64,000 nt of DNA. It comes from Schizochytrium sp. TIO01 (taxonomy: Eukaryota > Sar > Bigyra > Thraustochytrida > Thraustochytriidae). Numbering within the stretch: the stretch's first letter is position 1; every line of letters starts with the position of its first letter. Below are positions 33,262 through 44,156 of the stretch, piece by piece. The notes under the pieces are model-generated. The model saw nothing but the letters and a program-made list of their open reading frames with translations. It made no database searches and was not told the origin of the DNA. The position numbers and the translations under genes were made by a program. The DNA lies in NCBI GenBank assembly GCA_004764695.1, contig SMSO01000014.1, positions 1,439,148-1,503,147 of the forward strand, given 5' to 3'.

Positions 33262-33468
33262 CTAGGTTCCCTTTAGGCCCTGAATACGAGTTCGCATATT
33301 AAGCTGGTTCGCTTTGCAGATGACATAAGCATTTTTCAGAGACTCGCACTCAGGAACGAGCTTTACGCACTCTTTCATACTTTTACCGCTCTTCACGCAC
33401 TCGCTTTCCCTCAAACATCTTTTCAGAGAGTCCGCAGGATCCTGACAGCTTCTTGTTGCACCGCCCAT
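33262..33468 (-). CDS. COA5: Cytochrome c oxidase assembly factor 5 (PET191-like)
   Basis: This 68-residue protein has the cysteine pattern of the mitochondrial intermembrane-space twin-CX9C family. Cys8 and Cys18, Cys24 and Cys34, and Cys41 and Cys51 are each spaced by nine residues. The sequence between (SCQDPADSLKRC and ESECVKSGKSMKEC) and the basic tail (MRTRIQGLKG) fit COA5/Pet191, which is needed for cytochrome c oxidase assembly. Proteins of this group are imported by the Mia40 disulfide relay, so the absence of a presequence is expected. The yeast protein is longer at its C-terminus. The start is ATG 33468. Small size makes the assignment depend on the cysteine pattern. Confidence 0.85.
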   Translation of the reverse strand: MGGATRSCQDPADSLKRCLRESECVKSGKSMKECVKLVPECESLKNAYVICKANQLNMRTRIQGLKGT

Positions 33469-34190
33469 GTTGACAACTTAATCAGCGTGATCAAAAACGA
33501 AGTCAATACGTGCTGGACCTTCCACAGAGATACACCAAAAGTAGTGCAGCACCAAGTCGCTCGCTGCAGGCAGTGTATAGTCACTTCAGGTGGAGCCCTG
33601 AAGTCTTGCTCGCTAGGTTTTCTCGTTCGGAGTTTGCTGGCGTCCAGAAAAAAAAATTAAAAAATTAAAAAATAAGAGAAGATGAAACACAAATCAGGGC
33701 TAGTACATCATAACAATTTAGAAATTATGGCCATACCATCAAGCTCCAATTGCTTATTTAGATTCTTTAATAAACCATCTTCCTGGAAGGCGCACCTCCT
33801 CCTTCATCCCTAGCACTTGATTTAAGCAGCATCGTTGCTGCCACAGCAGTTTTAGGAGACGAGCGAAATGAACGAAATGAGTGCAATTCTCATTTTGCTA
33901 AGAGAAAGCGAGCAGCAGTGGGGAGTCCTATTGGTTTCTAGTTTAAACCATAAGTGGCATAAACTAAATCGGAGTAATTTACTCTTTCTTTCTTTCTTTC
34001 TTTTTCCTATATGAAGGAGCTTGGAAAGTTTATTTTTTTATTCTCGCAAGAATGGCAAGAACATCAACTATAAACTACAAAACTACAAACCCAAACTGCG
34101 AATCAAAGCTGCCGGCCACGTGCAACTTGGCGAGCTTGGCCTTTTCAAAGAGACGTTTCCGTTGCATCTTCACGAAATCTTGTGTCTAGA
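33469..34190. other. Divergent intergenic region upstream of COA5 and the mitochondrial gene
   Basis: About 720 bp with no gene. A (CTTT)n run at 33984-34006 and an A/T homopolymer-rich tract at 33648-33690 are present. It should contain both promoters. Confidence 0.4.
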
Positions 34191-35212
34191 ATGTTTTCTA
34201 TGGGTGTGATCCGCGCTGCGCCGCGTATGGCGCTAAGGGCCTCCTCAGGCTCCGCTTCCACGGAGGCTTTGGTGGCGAGGCGCTTTTTGAGTGGCGAAGG
34301 CCGCTCGGAAGAGGCGCGGCGCGAGGCAGAACATAAGGCTGCTCTTGAGCAGGAGGATCGCATTCGTCGCGAGAACCAGGAAATGGTTAATAGTTTTAAC
34401 CAGATGGCTGACTGGATCACTGTTGAGGAGCAGAAGCTGCCTACACAGTTCGATGGCGAGTCTGCTGTGGACTTCAGGTACGTGATCAACAACACTCAAC
34501 TCAGTATGATTGAAGAAGTCGCGAATACATATTTTCTTAGTCCAAAAAATGTGACTATGTAATATGGGTGCTTAAGGTTGGAAATCATGAAGGTTATCCT
34601 TGCCTTACAAAGAACCTAGATCAACAAGATCAATCTCAAATATTCTATGGATGATTCTTGCAAGTGTTTGGCTTGGACTTGCCCGTCAAACTATATTGCT
34701 ACTTTCTCGAATAGAAGGAGGTTATCCACAAGGCTTACATACGGTCAAATTACTTATATACGGAGAAAGATGAGGGTTTAAGGGATTGAACCTCGTTGCT
34801 AGCAAGCAAGCTTGGAAGGATCCCAGTATTGTATGCGAGGTTGTATACGTGCGAACTTGAAGACTAACGTGGTGACATGTTTTTTTGTTGCTTTTCTGTT
34901 TGTGAACGTGGCTTGCTTCTTGCCCTGGTATGGGTGAGGTTTACTAAATTTAAAATATGAATGGCGTTTTGCACTGGTATATTGACGACTGGCGTGCATG
35001 GCTTTAGCAACGCGATCAAAACAAGACTTAAGTCAGCCGAGTCGCGTAAGCGCATCACAGGTAAAAATCTGCACGCTATTTTCTACGATTCCGTAAACAA
35101 GGAAGAGATCATGCGCAAGCTTCAAAGCCTTGGAATTCCAGAAGCAAAGGCACAACTTATCTGCAAGCACTTCAAAAGACCTGACCTCCAAGAGGTCGTG
35201 TACGAAGACTAA
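34191..35212 (+). CDS. Predicted two-exon mitochondrial protein, unidentified
   Basis: Proposed exons are 34191-34477 and 35008-35212, giving 163 residues. Exon 1 starts at ATG 34191 and encodes an Arg/Ser/Ala-rich presequence (MFSMGVIRAAPRM...) then a charged helix (RREAEHKAALEQEDRIRRENQEM). It ends in TTCAG before GTACGT. Exon 2 follows TTTAG and keeps the phase exactly, encoding a basic, helical C-terminal domain (KNLHAIFYDSVNKEEIMRKL to VVYED). The 530-nt intron was inferred, and other exon choices are possible. A separate gene starting at ATG 34961 is the alternative. I do not recognise the family. It converges on MALSU1 with two bases between the stop codons. Confidence 0.5.
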
Positions 35213-35214
35213 AT

Positions 35215-36534
35215 TTACTCGTCACGGTAAACCATCCGCTTTCGCTTGGTACGGCGGTGACGGCGCTGGGTGTCTTCACGGTTGATCTCAACTGCGTCGC
35301 GATGAAGCTCTTCCATCATCACGTCACGGCGATCAGGCAACAGCTTGTCTTCGAGGCGCACCTTTTCCCGAGCGTCCGAAGTGAAGAGGTGCACCAAGGT
35401 CTTGCCAGCGTCCAAAACAATCCAATCCTCGTCCGCATCATAAGGCTGCGTTTGGTAAATTGTTTTGTTTGCCCAAAGGATTTATTTAGTATTACCATAG
35501 AGATCGTACAACTCGTGTGTTTCACCATCGCCCATTATCACCACATATAGCAACAGCGAGAGATTACACACAGCACAATCACATTCCATGAAAGAATTTA
35601 TCATAAAGAAATCATTTTGCGTCAGTCAGACCGTCAGTCAACCATTGATCGATATTTTTTTAGATGGAGCAGCAACAATGTGCTTACCACAGAAATGCAA
35701 CCAGTCAAAGACCTGTCGCTAGTGTTATGAACATACCTTTGATTCGTGCGTAGATCGCAAGCCACGCTTCTTCATAGACTTGTGGATGATCTTTGCAAGG
35801 CGAAGAATATGGGTTTCAGAGCGACCAGTGACAATGACAGAGTCCTCGCGCATATTAGAAACCTCACCCAGGACAGTGATAATATCCTCTCCTCCGTTAG
35901 CCTCTAGGCAAGCAGTGATCTCCTCTACAGTAAGAACCTCTCCCGGAATAATACGAATCAGTCTTGAGCTACGGTCCACGAGACCAGACTCCCATGTCCA
36001 CGAGGCCTCGCGCTTGCGTCTATTTCTGGTGTAATCCTCCACAGCAAGTTCATCATTCTGTGACAGCCACACGGCAGCATCAAGTGCCTCATCTACCTTG
36101 ATATTGTCATCATAATCACCATCATCATCCTCATCTTCCTCTCCACGCTGCTGCCTCATCTCTGCCTCCGCATTCTCAGCCCGAGCACGATCAGGAGGCA
36201 CCCATTCCCATTCATCCTCTCCCTGCTCCTTTTCAAGAGCCGGAGTCGAAGTTGTTGAACCTGAAGAAGATAAAGGACTTGCAGACGCAATTTTCTGGCT
36301 GCTTAAGTCGGACTTTTTGATTTCACCTTCATTTTGCACACCAACTTTATCATCGCTAGGTCCGTTGGCGTTGGCGCTCATAAAGCGCGCGCTCTCTTGC
36401 CACCAGCCAGGGAGACTCATGCGGACATGCTGACTAGATTGGAGGCCTCCGAGCGCCCGGGCGAGCGGAAACCTGTTGACGCACGAGGTCGCCGCGTGAA
36501 GACGCAGCACCCTTGCAGTGATTGCCACCACCAT
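35215..36534 (-). CDS. MALSU1: Mitochondrial ribosome silencing factor (RsfS/MALSU1)
   Basis: Exons 36534-35737 and 35445-35215 give 342 residues. The intron (35736-35446, 291 nt) has GTATGT at its start and CGCAG at its end, and both junctions are phase 0. The N-terminus is presequence-like (MVVAITARVLRLHAA). Residues about 70-150 are disordered and very acidic. The RsfS/Iojap domain starts near residue 205 (LTVEEITACLEANGGEDIITVLGEV). It continues through TGRSETHILRLAKIIHKSMKKRG and, across the intron, through DEDWIVLDAGKTLVHLFTSDARE. RsfS proteins bind large-subunit uL14 and keep the subunits apart; MALSU1 does this in mitochondria. The C-terminus is a basic tail. Confidence in the family is high because the domain is only complete after splicing. 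Confidence 0.88.
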
Positions 36535-37297
36535 CTTTGACTTCGCTGTTGGGGCGAGTCTCGTCCTCGGAAAATGCTTTTGCCCTTTGCTTTTGTCGCA
36601 TTTTTTATATTCTTTTTTCTATTTTTAATTGGCTCAAATGTTGCTTATTTTTAGTTATGTTCTTTCCACAATGTCGGAACTCATGAAAAAACTACGGTTG
36701 GGCCGGATCATTCGCTCAAGACGATTAAAGACACGGACTTTAAATTTGAGTTTCATGCTGATGAGAGCACCAGAGAGACCTCAGAGGGGATAGTGTGAGT
36801 ACTTTCACGTCAGAGAAGGATGTTGTGGGACGGAAAATGTTTTGAAAACAATTTTCTTCAAGTTTTTTATTTTGTAGGGTGAAGGAGAGCCTTTAGGAGA
36901 GGCCAGATAAAAAGTTGGCAAGATGAGAATGGATCAACAAGAGTAAGCAAAAAGCTAGATGTGTCACAAAAATACGAGAAAATCAACAGCGTGTGAGAAA
37001 AAGCAATGTTATTTACCTGCTGGTTTTAGTTCAGTGGAATGGAAGTTAAATCTCCCCAGTATTGTGAGAAAATATGAATGAAAATGGATTGGTTATGGAC
37101 ATTTGTAGTATAGATCAGGATAGTCTGAATTCGACAATCAAGGCAAAGCAAGGGGGTCATAAGTTCTTTTTGTGTGTTTGATTACTAGGTTTCGTTTTAA
37201 TTTGAGTGGAGAACCTGATTTTAGTTGTTGGTTTGGTTGAATTCAGACAGATGTGACGATGGGATGGTTTGAAGAGAAAAGATGTATGAGCGTATAC
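36535..37297. other. Intergenic, MALSU1 promoter side to DHODH 3' side
   Basis: About 760 bp between two minus-strand genes; no gene seen. AT-rich with several polypurine stretches around 36880-37100. Confidence 0.4.
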
Positions 37298-38488
37298 TTA
37301 TGCCTCCTTTTGCTTGTGGTCAAGAGCCACTGCCTCAGAAATAGAGGAGAAGCCGTCGCGCTCAAGCAGAACCTTAAGCTCACGGTTCAAGCGGTTGATA
37401 AGCGGAGTTCCCTGGTAGGTCATTGCAGTGTAAAGCTGTACGAGGGTTGCACCAGCCTTGATCTTCTCGTACGCATCAATGCCAGTGGAAATACCACCCA
37501 CACCAATAATGGGTACTTTACCTTGGGTCAAGCGGTACATGTCACGGATGACAGCGGTAGACTTTTCCTTGAGCGGAATACCACTGAGACCACCAATCTC
37601 ATCACGGGCAGGGCTCTCTAAGGTTTCAGGGCGAGCAATAGTGGTGTTGGAGACAATGAGACCGTCCACCTGGCGAGAGACCACAACCTCCGCGATGTCT
37701 TCCTTGTCCTCCTCACTGAGATCCGGGGCAATCTTGAGCACGACAGGAGTGCGACGCTTGCCAGAGCAAACCTCATCACGAGTCTGCATAACACCAGTGA
37801 TAAGTTCATCAAGTTCCTTCTTGGCCTGGAGGTTGCGAAGACCGGGGGTGTTGGGGCTGGAGATGTTCACGACAAGGTAATCGGCCATAGTTGCGAATTC
37901 GCGCACACCCTTGGTGTAGTCCTCAACAGCGCTGGGAGAAGTCTTGTTCTTGCCCAAGTTGATTCCAAGGATGCACGGAGTTCGCGAGGTATCGGCAAGG
38001 TACTCCTCGAGGTTGGCCTTGACGGCAGCGTGACCGTCACTGTTGAAACCGTAGCGGTTGATGACAGCCTGATCCTTGGGCAGGCGGAAGACACGAGGCT
38101 TTGGGTTGCCAGGCTGAGGCTCCGGAGTAACACTACCGATTTCAACAAAACCGAATCCAACACGAGCAAGGCCTTCCACAGCCTCTCCGTTCTTGTCAAA
38201 TCCAGCAGCAAGACCAACAGGGTTGGCGAAATCCAGGTCCCACACACGTTGTTTGAGCTGAAGGGCCTGGCCTTCATTCACAGTCGGTCTCGGAATGAGC
38301 TTGTACTTTGCAGCAAGCACTCCCAAGCGGTGTCCTTGCTCACCATCTGTAAATGTCTGAACCATCGGCATGATGGCCTGGTTGAAGACACGTTCATCCT
38401 GAGTCCAATATCCGTAGCCTACGGCGGCCCCAATGCCTGCCCAGCCGCTCAAGACAGCCGTGCGGATAATACGAGCAGTCGTAGCCAT
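37298..38488 (-). CDS. DHODH: Class 2 dihydroorotate dehydrogenase, mitochondrial
   Basis: This 396-residue flavoenzyme oxidises dihydroorotate to orotate in pyrimidine synthesis, passing electrons to ubiquinone. It has a membrane helix at about residues 12-27 behind a short basic N-terminus, which is the class 2 inner-membrane anchor. The FMN barrel follows, with GFDKNGE near residue 96, INRYGFNSDG, NISSPNTPGL containing the catalytic serine region near 210, and GVGGISTG near the C-terminus. The length is that of animal DHODH. The start is ATG 38488 and no intron is needed. Class 1 or fused forms are excluded by the N-terminal extension and the serine motif. Confidence 0.95.
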   Translation of the reverse strand: MATTARIIRTAVLSGWAGIGAAVGYGYWTQDERVFNQAIMPMVQTFTDGEQGHRLGVLAAKYKLIPRPTVNEGQALQLKQRVWDLDFANPVGLAAGFDKNGEAVEGLARVGFGFVEIGSVTPEPQPGNPKPRVFRLPKDQAVINRYGFNSDGHAAVKANLEEYLADTSRTPCILGINLGKNKTSPSAVEDYTKGVREFATMADYLVVNISSPNTPGLRNLQAKKELDELITGVMQTRDEVCSGKRRTPVVLKIAPDLSEEDKEDIAEVVVSRQVDGLIVSNTTIARPETLESPARDEIGGLSGIPLKEKSTAVIRDMYRLTQGKVPIIGVGGISTGIDAYEKIKAGATLVQLYTAMTYQGTPLINRLNRELKVLLERDGFSSISEAVALDHKQKEA

Positions 38489-39723
38489 TTTGACTTATCT
38501 AGCAGATGAAACCCCTCCACAACACAAACTCGCAGATCCCCAATTCGTGATCCGCAGTTCGCGATCTGCACCAAGAGACCTTTGTTGTTGTTCTTAGTCC
38601 TTTCCAACTAAAGAAAGTCTCGTTGGCCACGAGTGCCTTTCCAATGCTTGGATCAGAGCTAGGACCTTCGAAAGCCGCAATCCAGTACCCAAATCATTAA
38701 TATCCTTATAACCTAAACTCTAAGATACAAGTTACGTTTTTCTGGTTTTTTATTTTAGAAAAATATAATTGCTATCTTCTTCTAGTATGGAATTTTGCAA
38801 GTGATGGATGAGAATCTGTTGTGTTGAAACTTGAGTAAGAGATGAAGCTATTTCAAGATATCTATAGGTTGGCAAGTGGGATAGACAAAAATTCTAGTTG
38901 CTTGGTGCTGATGTTTAATGATTCAACAAAAGCTGAATGTTATGCATATTCTACTGTACTTCAGAAATTAAGATCTTTCGCTGTAACTTAAGACTTGCGA
39001 AAATGTGATGTCCCCAGGTGAAAAAACAAGTTAATTTGACTGCTAATTGTAACAACCAGCATTCGTACCCTTTGATATAGACAAAGTTTCCTTCTATAAT
39101 ACCTAGTAGGTATTCCAGGAAATGACGTTTGTTTTTGTTTCAGATATACGCTCAATCATGATTGCTTAGGAAACCCAGCTAACCTGTAGTGCTGCACTTG
39201 CCAAACTGTACAATTTGACTTTCTTGGAGCCTACCTTGGTCTTGGAGAATGAGTTCCACTAAAGTTGCGAACCATAATGTAAAAGGCAATAATGAATCTA
39301 GTACTACCTATGATATTAGTTTACTCCTATGGGTGCATTACATCATATTGCGACACAGATTGTAAGCAGTGAGAAGAGCGAGTCGAAGAGCGCATTCCTG
39401 GGATAGATTCTTGTCGTTGTAGTGACTTTACTTAGAGCGTGTGCAGCAAACCTCATTGGCAGTGGAAAAGACGGGATTTAGTTGGCTGGGTTTGGTGAGG
39501 CGGGCTTTAACTTGGCTCATAGGCTGGGTAGTGCTAGTTGTGTAAAGCTGCCACTGCTGCGAGCAGAGATTGATCTTTTTTGTCGACCAGATCAAGAACA
39601 TTGCCTCTGACGTTGGTTTAGAGTTACGGTTGTTGAGAAGGACGGTTAAGTACAAGGTGCATTAACTGAGCTTGGTCACAGGTGTATCCTGTTTTTGGTC
39701 TGAGGAATAATAAGAAATAGAAG
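38489..39723. other. Divergent intergenic region, DHODH and lipid kinase
   Basis: 1.2 kb with no gene. It contains a perfect palindrome at 39098-39114, AATACCTA-G-TAGGTATT, and AT-rich promoter-like stretches. A short minus-strand frame at 39428-39655 has no recognisable feature. Confidence 0.4.
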
Positions 39724-41058
39724 ATGGCAGTCAAAACGTACGAGGTCATCCTCCCGCCTTGGCTTGGTGGCTCGACGTTGGAGCTCGATGCTCAGATCAC
39801 ACAGATGGTTGGGCTTGGCCTGCTCACATTTGTATTGTTTTTCTTGTCAGATCCTTTTCGTATCATCGAAAAGGTGGATCTGCGCCTTGTAAGACTCTAC
39901 AAGGCACCCGAGAAATCTGCTGTGGATGGGCAGAAAGTCGTATGCATCATCAATCCTATCAGTGGCACCAAGAATAGTAAGTGGCAGTATGGTCAAGTTG
40001 TGCATCCTATGCTTCGATGTGGTGGCGCCTCTGTGGAGGCTATTATCTCTGAACGCCCTGGACATTTGGAAATTATTGGTGAGGAAATGGCCAAGAAGTT
40101 TATCGACGGAGATGAGGAAGCCTTTCCTGATGGCGGTGTGCTGATTATGGGCGGCGATGGGACTTTTCTTGAGTTCGTAAATGGAGTACTTCGGGGGTCC
40201 TCCAAGGGGAGCATGGATATTGAGGATGAAAATGTCCGCAAGGCTTTGCAATCTTTGCGTGTGGCACACATCCCTGTAGGATCGTCAAATGGTATCGCTA
40301 AGTCGAATGGATGCCTTACTGCATATGAAGCTCTTGAACAGCTTATTAAGGGTGACGGAAATGGTGATAACATGGGCAAATTGGACCTCTCAGTTGTTGA
40401 TGTTGAAGTACTCAATGAGGATCGAAAGACAACGTCAAAGAAACGTACATTTGATGTCATGTGCACCTCCCTTGGATTTGTGAGCGATTGGAATGAACTT
40501 GTTGAATACAAGTGGCGTCATCTCGGCAAAACACTGCGGGAAACCTTGGCCTCAATCAGCTTGATTTTGTCAAAGCGAATCTACAAGGGGCGCTTGCTCA
40601 TTCGACCAGGCTCAATCTCTGCGGAGGAGCTTGCAGAGTTGGCTGCCGAGCATGGATACCGCGACACTGCTTCTCTTCCTGATGCCAACGATCACCCTGG
40701 ATGGAAAGAGATCACTGGACCTTTTCTGGCGGTGTCTTGGACTACCCTGCCATGGATTGCAACCGACGCATGTATTGCGCCAGGTGCTGGCTTCGGAGAA
40801 GGGCAAGCCTCTGTGTTGGTTCTTAAGGATGTCTCTCGCTGGCAAATGCTCCAGGCTGCGGTGGCACTTGAAAAAGGTAACATCAGCAAATTGCCGTTCG
40901 CTTACCTGTATCGTGCCAGTGAAATGAAGCTTACACCTGAAGAGCCTGGTCTCATTGATACCTCTGGATCAATCACAAAGAATGTTACAAGCCTCAATGT
41001 GAAGTTGGTCCCCCGTGCTCTGCATTACTTGCGCAACCCATTGCTGCCGAAGCAGTAG
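39724..41058 (+). CDS. Sphingosine kinase-like lipid kinase
   Basis: This 444-residue protein has the diacylglycerol-kinase catalytic fold shared by sphingosine and ceramide kinases. The first strand-loop is VVCIINPISGTKNS, from residue 72. The nucleotide-binding GGDGT loop is at 143-147, in LIMGGDGTFLEFVNG. IPVGSSNGIAKS supplies the next conserved block. A hydrophobic segment near residues 26-43 may associate with membrane. Order and length fit sphingosine kinase/long-chain-base kinase better than bacterial DgkB, but the substrate cannot be fixed from sequence alone. The start ATG 39724 is in a good context (AAGATGG). It converges on the ABHD hydrolase gene with about 270 bp between stops. 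Confidence 0.82.
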   Translation: MAVKTYEVILPPWLGGSTLELDAQITQMVGLGLLTFVLFFLSDPFRIIEKVDLRLVRLYKAPEKSAVDGQKVVCIINPISGTKNSKWQYGQVVHPMLRCGGASVEAIISERPGHLEIIGEEMAKKFIDGDEEAFPDGGVLIMGGDGTFLEFVNGVLRGSSKGSMDIEDENVRKALQSLRVAHIPVGSSNGIAKSNGCLTAYEALEQLIKGDGNGDNMGKLDLSVVDVEVLNEDRKTTSKKRTFDVMCTSLGFVSDWNELVEYKWRHLGKTLRETLASISLILSKRIYKGRLLIRPGSISAEELAELAAEHGYRDTASLPDANDHPGWKEITGPFLAVSWTTLPWIATDACIAPGAGFGEGQASVLVLKDVSRWQMLQAAVALEKGNISKLPFAYLYRASEMKLTPEEPGLIDTSGSITKNVTSLNVKLVPRALHYLRNPLLPKQ

Positions 41059-41328
41059 ACGTAGACAAGGGCCACTTGCCATGAATTAAGTTTTGTATGT
41101 GTTGCCAAAATTAACAAATTTCCAATGTTTTCCATGAACTTGATAGAATATTTATATATTTTTTTTAAAGAAAAAAAGGCACATATAAAACAAAATGTTT
41201 AACGTTTGGAGAGAAAAATCTAAACAAGCGGATAAAGCATGGACCAAGAGTAGCTTGTTTTCAGTCCATGCAATACCCTTTCTCCTAAATTTCAATAGCA
41301 GTGTTTCAACAGTTTTGATTTGGCTAGT

Positions 41329-42558
41329 TTACTTGAAAAAGTCGGTGACAAGATTATCAAAGTACGGACTCAAGTAGATATGGTGGTTGCCTGGAAGGAT
41401 TTCCATCTCGGCCTTCGGAAGATTAGACTCTTCTAATGCAGCTTTTGTCGTACCCAAATCACGGGCTAGCCAGTCACGATTGCCATAGATAATCATGAGC
41501 TCGATACCACTCAGCTCAGGTAAGTCACGGATGAGGGGGCGCCGAGCAAATGCTCCAGGTACCATAATTGCGGAAAGGGCATGCTCTCCACTAGCTGGCA
41601 TGGCTGTGATCTGGTACATGTAATCTGCCAGGAGAGTGTTACTGGATTCGTCCTCCTCGTTGAGTCCCTTGAAGCCAAGAGTTAGAGAACCACAGCGGGC
41701 CTGAAAGGATTTACGCACAAACTTCGGTCCGTACGGGCCAACTCCGCGTACGAGTTGGTTTGGGTTCACACCCCGGTCCCAGAGCCAGAAGATGCTGCGC
41801 AGAAACCATCCTGCATCCTTACCGAAGCCGTCAGGGATTTCTGGGATACCAAAGGGACTCGCCAAGACCAATTTATCCACATATTTGCTGCCCATCTTCA
41901 GGACATAATGGGTTGCGAGATAGCCACCTAAGCTGTGCGCAACAATGTCAAACTTCTCGAGTCCTCGGTGCGCGCGCCACTTGTCCAAAGGCTCGATGAA
42001 CCAATCGATTGCTTCGAGCTCATCCTTCGCAATCCATTTAGGGCGACCAGAACTTCCGCATCCAATCCAGTCTACTGCAATAACGCTACGCCCAGTAGAT
42101 TGTGCAATATCACACATGTTGTTGGCAAACAGTAAACTACCAGCGCCGTAGCCATGAAGCATTACTATAGGTTTTTGCGAATTCACCGTTGATGCATCAG
42201 AGTTTAAAGGATGGCATTCAATCGAGTGAATTACATCTGGACCATTCTCGTCAGAACCGACCACAGTACGCACGCGCTTGAAAGATACTGGCTTCTTATC
42301 TACGTCACGTGCATAGTCCGAAATTCTGGCAAGAACCTCATCTTGGATCGTGTCTAGCTTTTCCTGGGAAACACGACTTCCAAAGGCGCCCATCCTATTA
42401 CAAACTTCAGGCGCGAGTGTAACTACAGTTCGTGTGGGGTCTAGCTGCGCAAACGGGCGATTCTCTAACTTATTGACTAAAGATCGACCTTTGGGCAGTC
42501 CTGAGAAAAGGCTAGACTTCAACTGTTGTGTAGCTCTTCTTACAGTCAATGCAAGCAT
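41329..42558 (-). CDS. Alpha/beta hydrolase, ABHD4/ABHD5 (CGI-58) family
   Basis: This 409-residue hydrolase has the oxyanion loop LHGYGAGS, the nucleophile elbow AHSLGGYLA with Ser209, SPFGIPEIPD after it, and the C-terminal GNHHIYL supplying the catalytic His. These blocks match ABHD4/ABHD5 and yeast Cld1. Unlike ABHD5, which has Asn at the nucleophile and is a lipase co-activator, this protein keeps Ser and should be catalytic. The N-terminus (MLALTVRRATQQLKSSLFSG) is basic and amphipathic, suggesting mitochondria; that agrees with Cld1, a cardiolipin deacylase. Phospholipid or N-acyl-phospholipid hydrolysis is therefore inferred, not shown. The start is ATG 42558. Confidence 0.82.
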   Translation of the reverse strand: MLALTVRRATQQLKSSLFSGLPKGRSLVNKLENRPFAQLDPTRTVVTLAPEVCNRMGAFGSRVSQEKLDTIQDEVLARISDYARDVDKKPVSFKRVRTVVGSDENGPDVIHSIECHPLNSDASTVNSQKPIVMLHGYGAGSLLFANNMCDIAQSTGRSVIAVDWIGCGSSGRPKWIAKDELEAIDWFIEPLDKWRAHRGLEKFDIVAHSLGGYLATHYVLKMGSKYVDKLVLASPFGIPEIPDGFGKDAGWFLRSIFWLWDRGVNPNQLVRGVGPYGPKFVRKSFQARCGSLTLGFKGLNEEDESSNTLLADYMYQITAMPASGEHALSAIMVPGAFARRPLIRDLPELSGIELMIIYGNRDWLARDLGTTKAALEESNLPKAEMEILPGNHHIYLSPYFDNLVTDFFK

Positions 42559-42878
42559 GAAATCAAATCAAGTATATGGCTCACTCGATCTTATCCGCCT
42601 TTTGCGAGACACCTTGGTCTCAATTCCGTTTCTTTCGCTGGTTTTAAGTTTTGGTTTTGGTTTTGCTTTGGGTCTGTCTGAGCTTCTTGCCAGACAGATC
42701 GTTGTTTTCTTGATACTTTACAAACCAAAGTATCAGCAGATACCTCCCCTGCTTCCTTAACGACACACACACACCCCTCTACAGAACGTGCTTCTTCGTC
42801 TGCGTCTTTGTTTTCGGTTCTCTATTCCTTTCTGGATTTGCTGGACCCTGATCAACTGCGCCGCCTCTTCTGCTTCTA

Positions 42879-42919
42879 TACATACATACATACATACATA
42901 CATACATACATACATACAT
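42879..42919. repeat. (CATA)n microsatellite
   Basis: About ten perfect CATA units in intergenic DNA. It opens a cluster of four different tetranucleotide arrays within one kilobase. Confidence 0.95.
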
Positions 42920-43323
42920 TCCATACAATCAGTCATCCATCTCCGTACTATTCCTAGCTCCACCTCCTAGCGCCTCCCAGCCAAAACCCTACCCACACCT
43001 GTGACCCCGCCCCCATATTGCATTACATCGCCTTAAATTCCCTCCCATTGTATTACATCGAATGTCTCCATTGCAACACGGAATGCATTCATTCATACAC
43101 TCATTCATACTTGCATACACCAATGCACACAGCATCGCATTGCGCTGCGCTGCGTTGCTCTTCTCCCACTGCGCTTCGCCTCTGATCCGCTCCGTCACGA
43201 CAGAGCTCAGAGCACCAGAAAGAAATGCAGTAACCCCAAAAGAAGCCAGACAGACTTTGCCTCCGCAGGTCAATTCCGCCTCGTTGCCGTCAACGATCAT
43301 GTTTACAGAATGAGGCCATGGAA

Positions 43324-43494
<171 letters not shown>

Positions 43495-43537
43495 GCCAAC
43501 ACATTGGTCTCTCGACCAGCGAACAAGGAACCTCGAA

Positions 43538-43539
43538 GG

Positions 43540-43574
<35 letters not shown>

Positions 43575-43575
43575 T
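43538..43575. repeat. (TATC)n microsatellite
   Basis: About nine TATC units, lying 45 bp after the long AATC array. A short CTGT array follows at about 43848-43871. Confidence 0.95.
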
Positions 43576-43847
43576 TACTGTCTGCATTTCCGCCTTTTGC
43601 GCAGAAACTATGAGGCTGAATCTGCGAAGATCCGCCGTCGTCACTCAGGTTTCCTCAATTCATTCCATGCCATGGAGGATATAATATAGGAGGTAGAGGT
43701 AGTACAACCTCCCTAACTAGTCTTCCTTCTTTCCCCTGAACGCGGAACAGAGAAGATTCTCCCGAGTATTGTCGTGCTGGAACAAAGAACTCTGTCTAGG
43801 TGCACACCCACCAGTCCAGTCGCTAGAGACCCTGGATTGTCGTACAG

Positions 43848-43871
43848 CTGTCTGTCTCTCTGTCTGTCTGT
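43848..43871. repeat. (CTGT)n short microsatellite
   Basis: Imperfect CTGT/CTCT units, the fourth tetranucleotide array of the cluster. Confidence 0.7.
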
Positions 43872-44156
43872 TAGAAATCTGTCAAAAAGCCTGTCAAACA
43901 CCCCACCCGAACGTCAGAATTATTTCCCAATGAAGCGGCACAAAAACTTGGTGTGGTTTGGAAACAAACAATCTGGCTCTGAGGATCTAGTCTGGCGATG
44001 ATATCTATGGAAATTCGCGGACTTCGCTGGCTCTAGTCACTTTGAGGTTCTGCCTAGATCAGACCTCTGAGTCTTCATTCTTGCCTTCTCGAAGACCCAG
44101 CACTTTCATCAATTACCTTATATTTACCAACATCAAATGATTCATCAGATTCGAAA

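Noticed and set aside
34961-35212. Independent 83-residue gene starting at ATG 34961
   Set aside because: A TTTAG acceptor at 35007 in perfect phase with the upstream exon, and a presequence there, favour one spliced gene. It remains the fallback.
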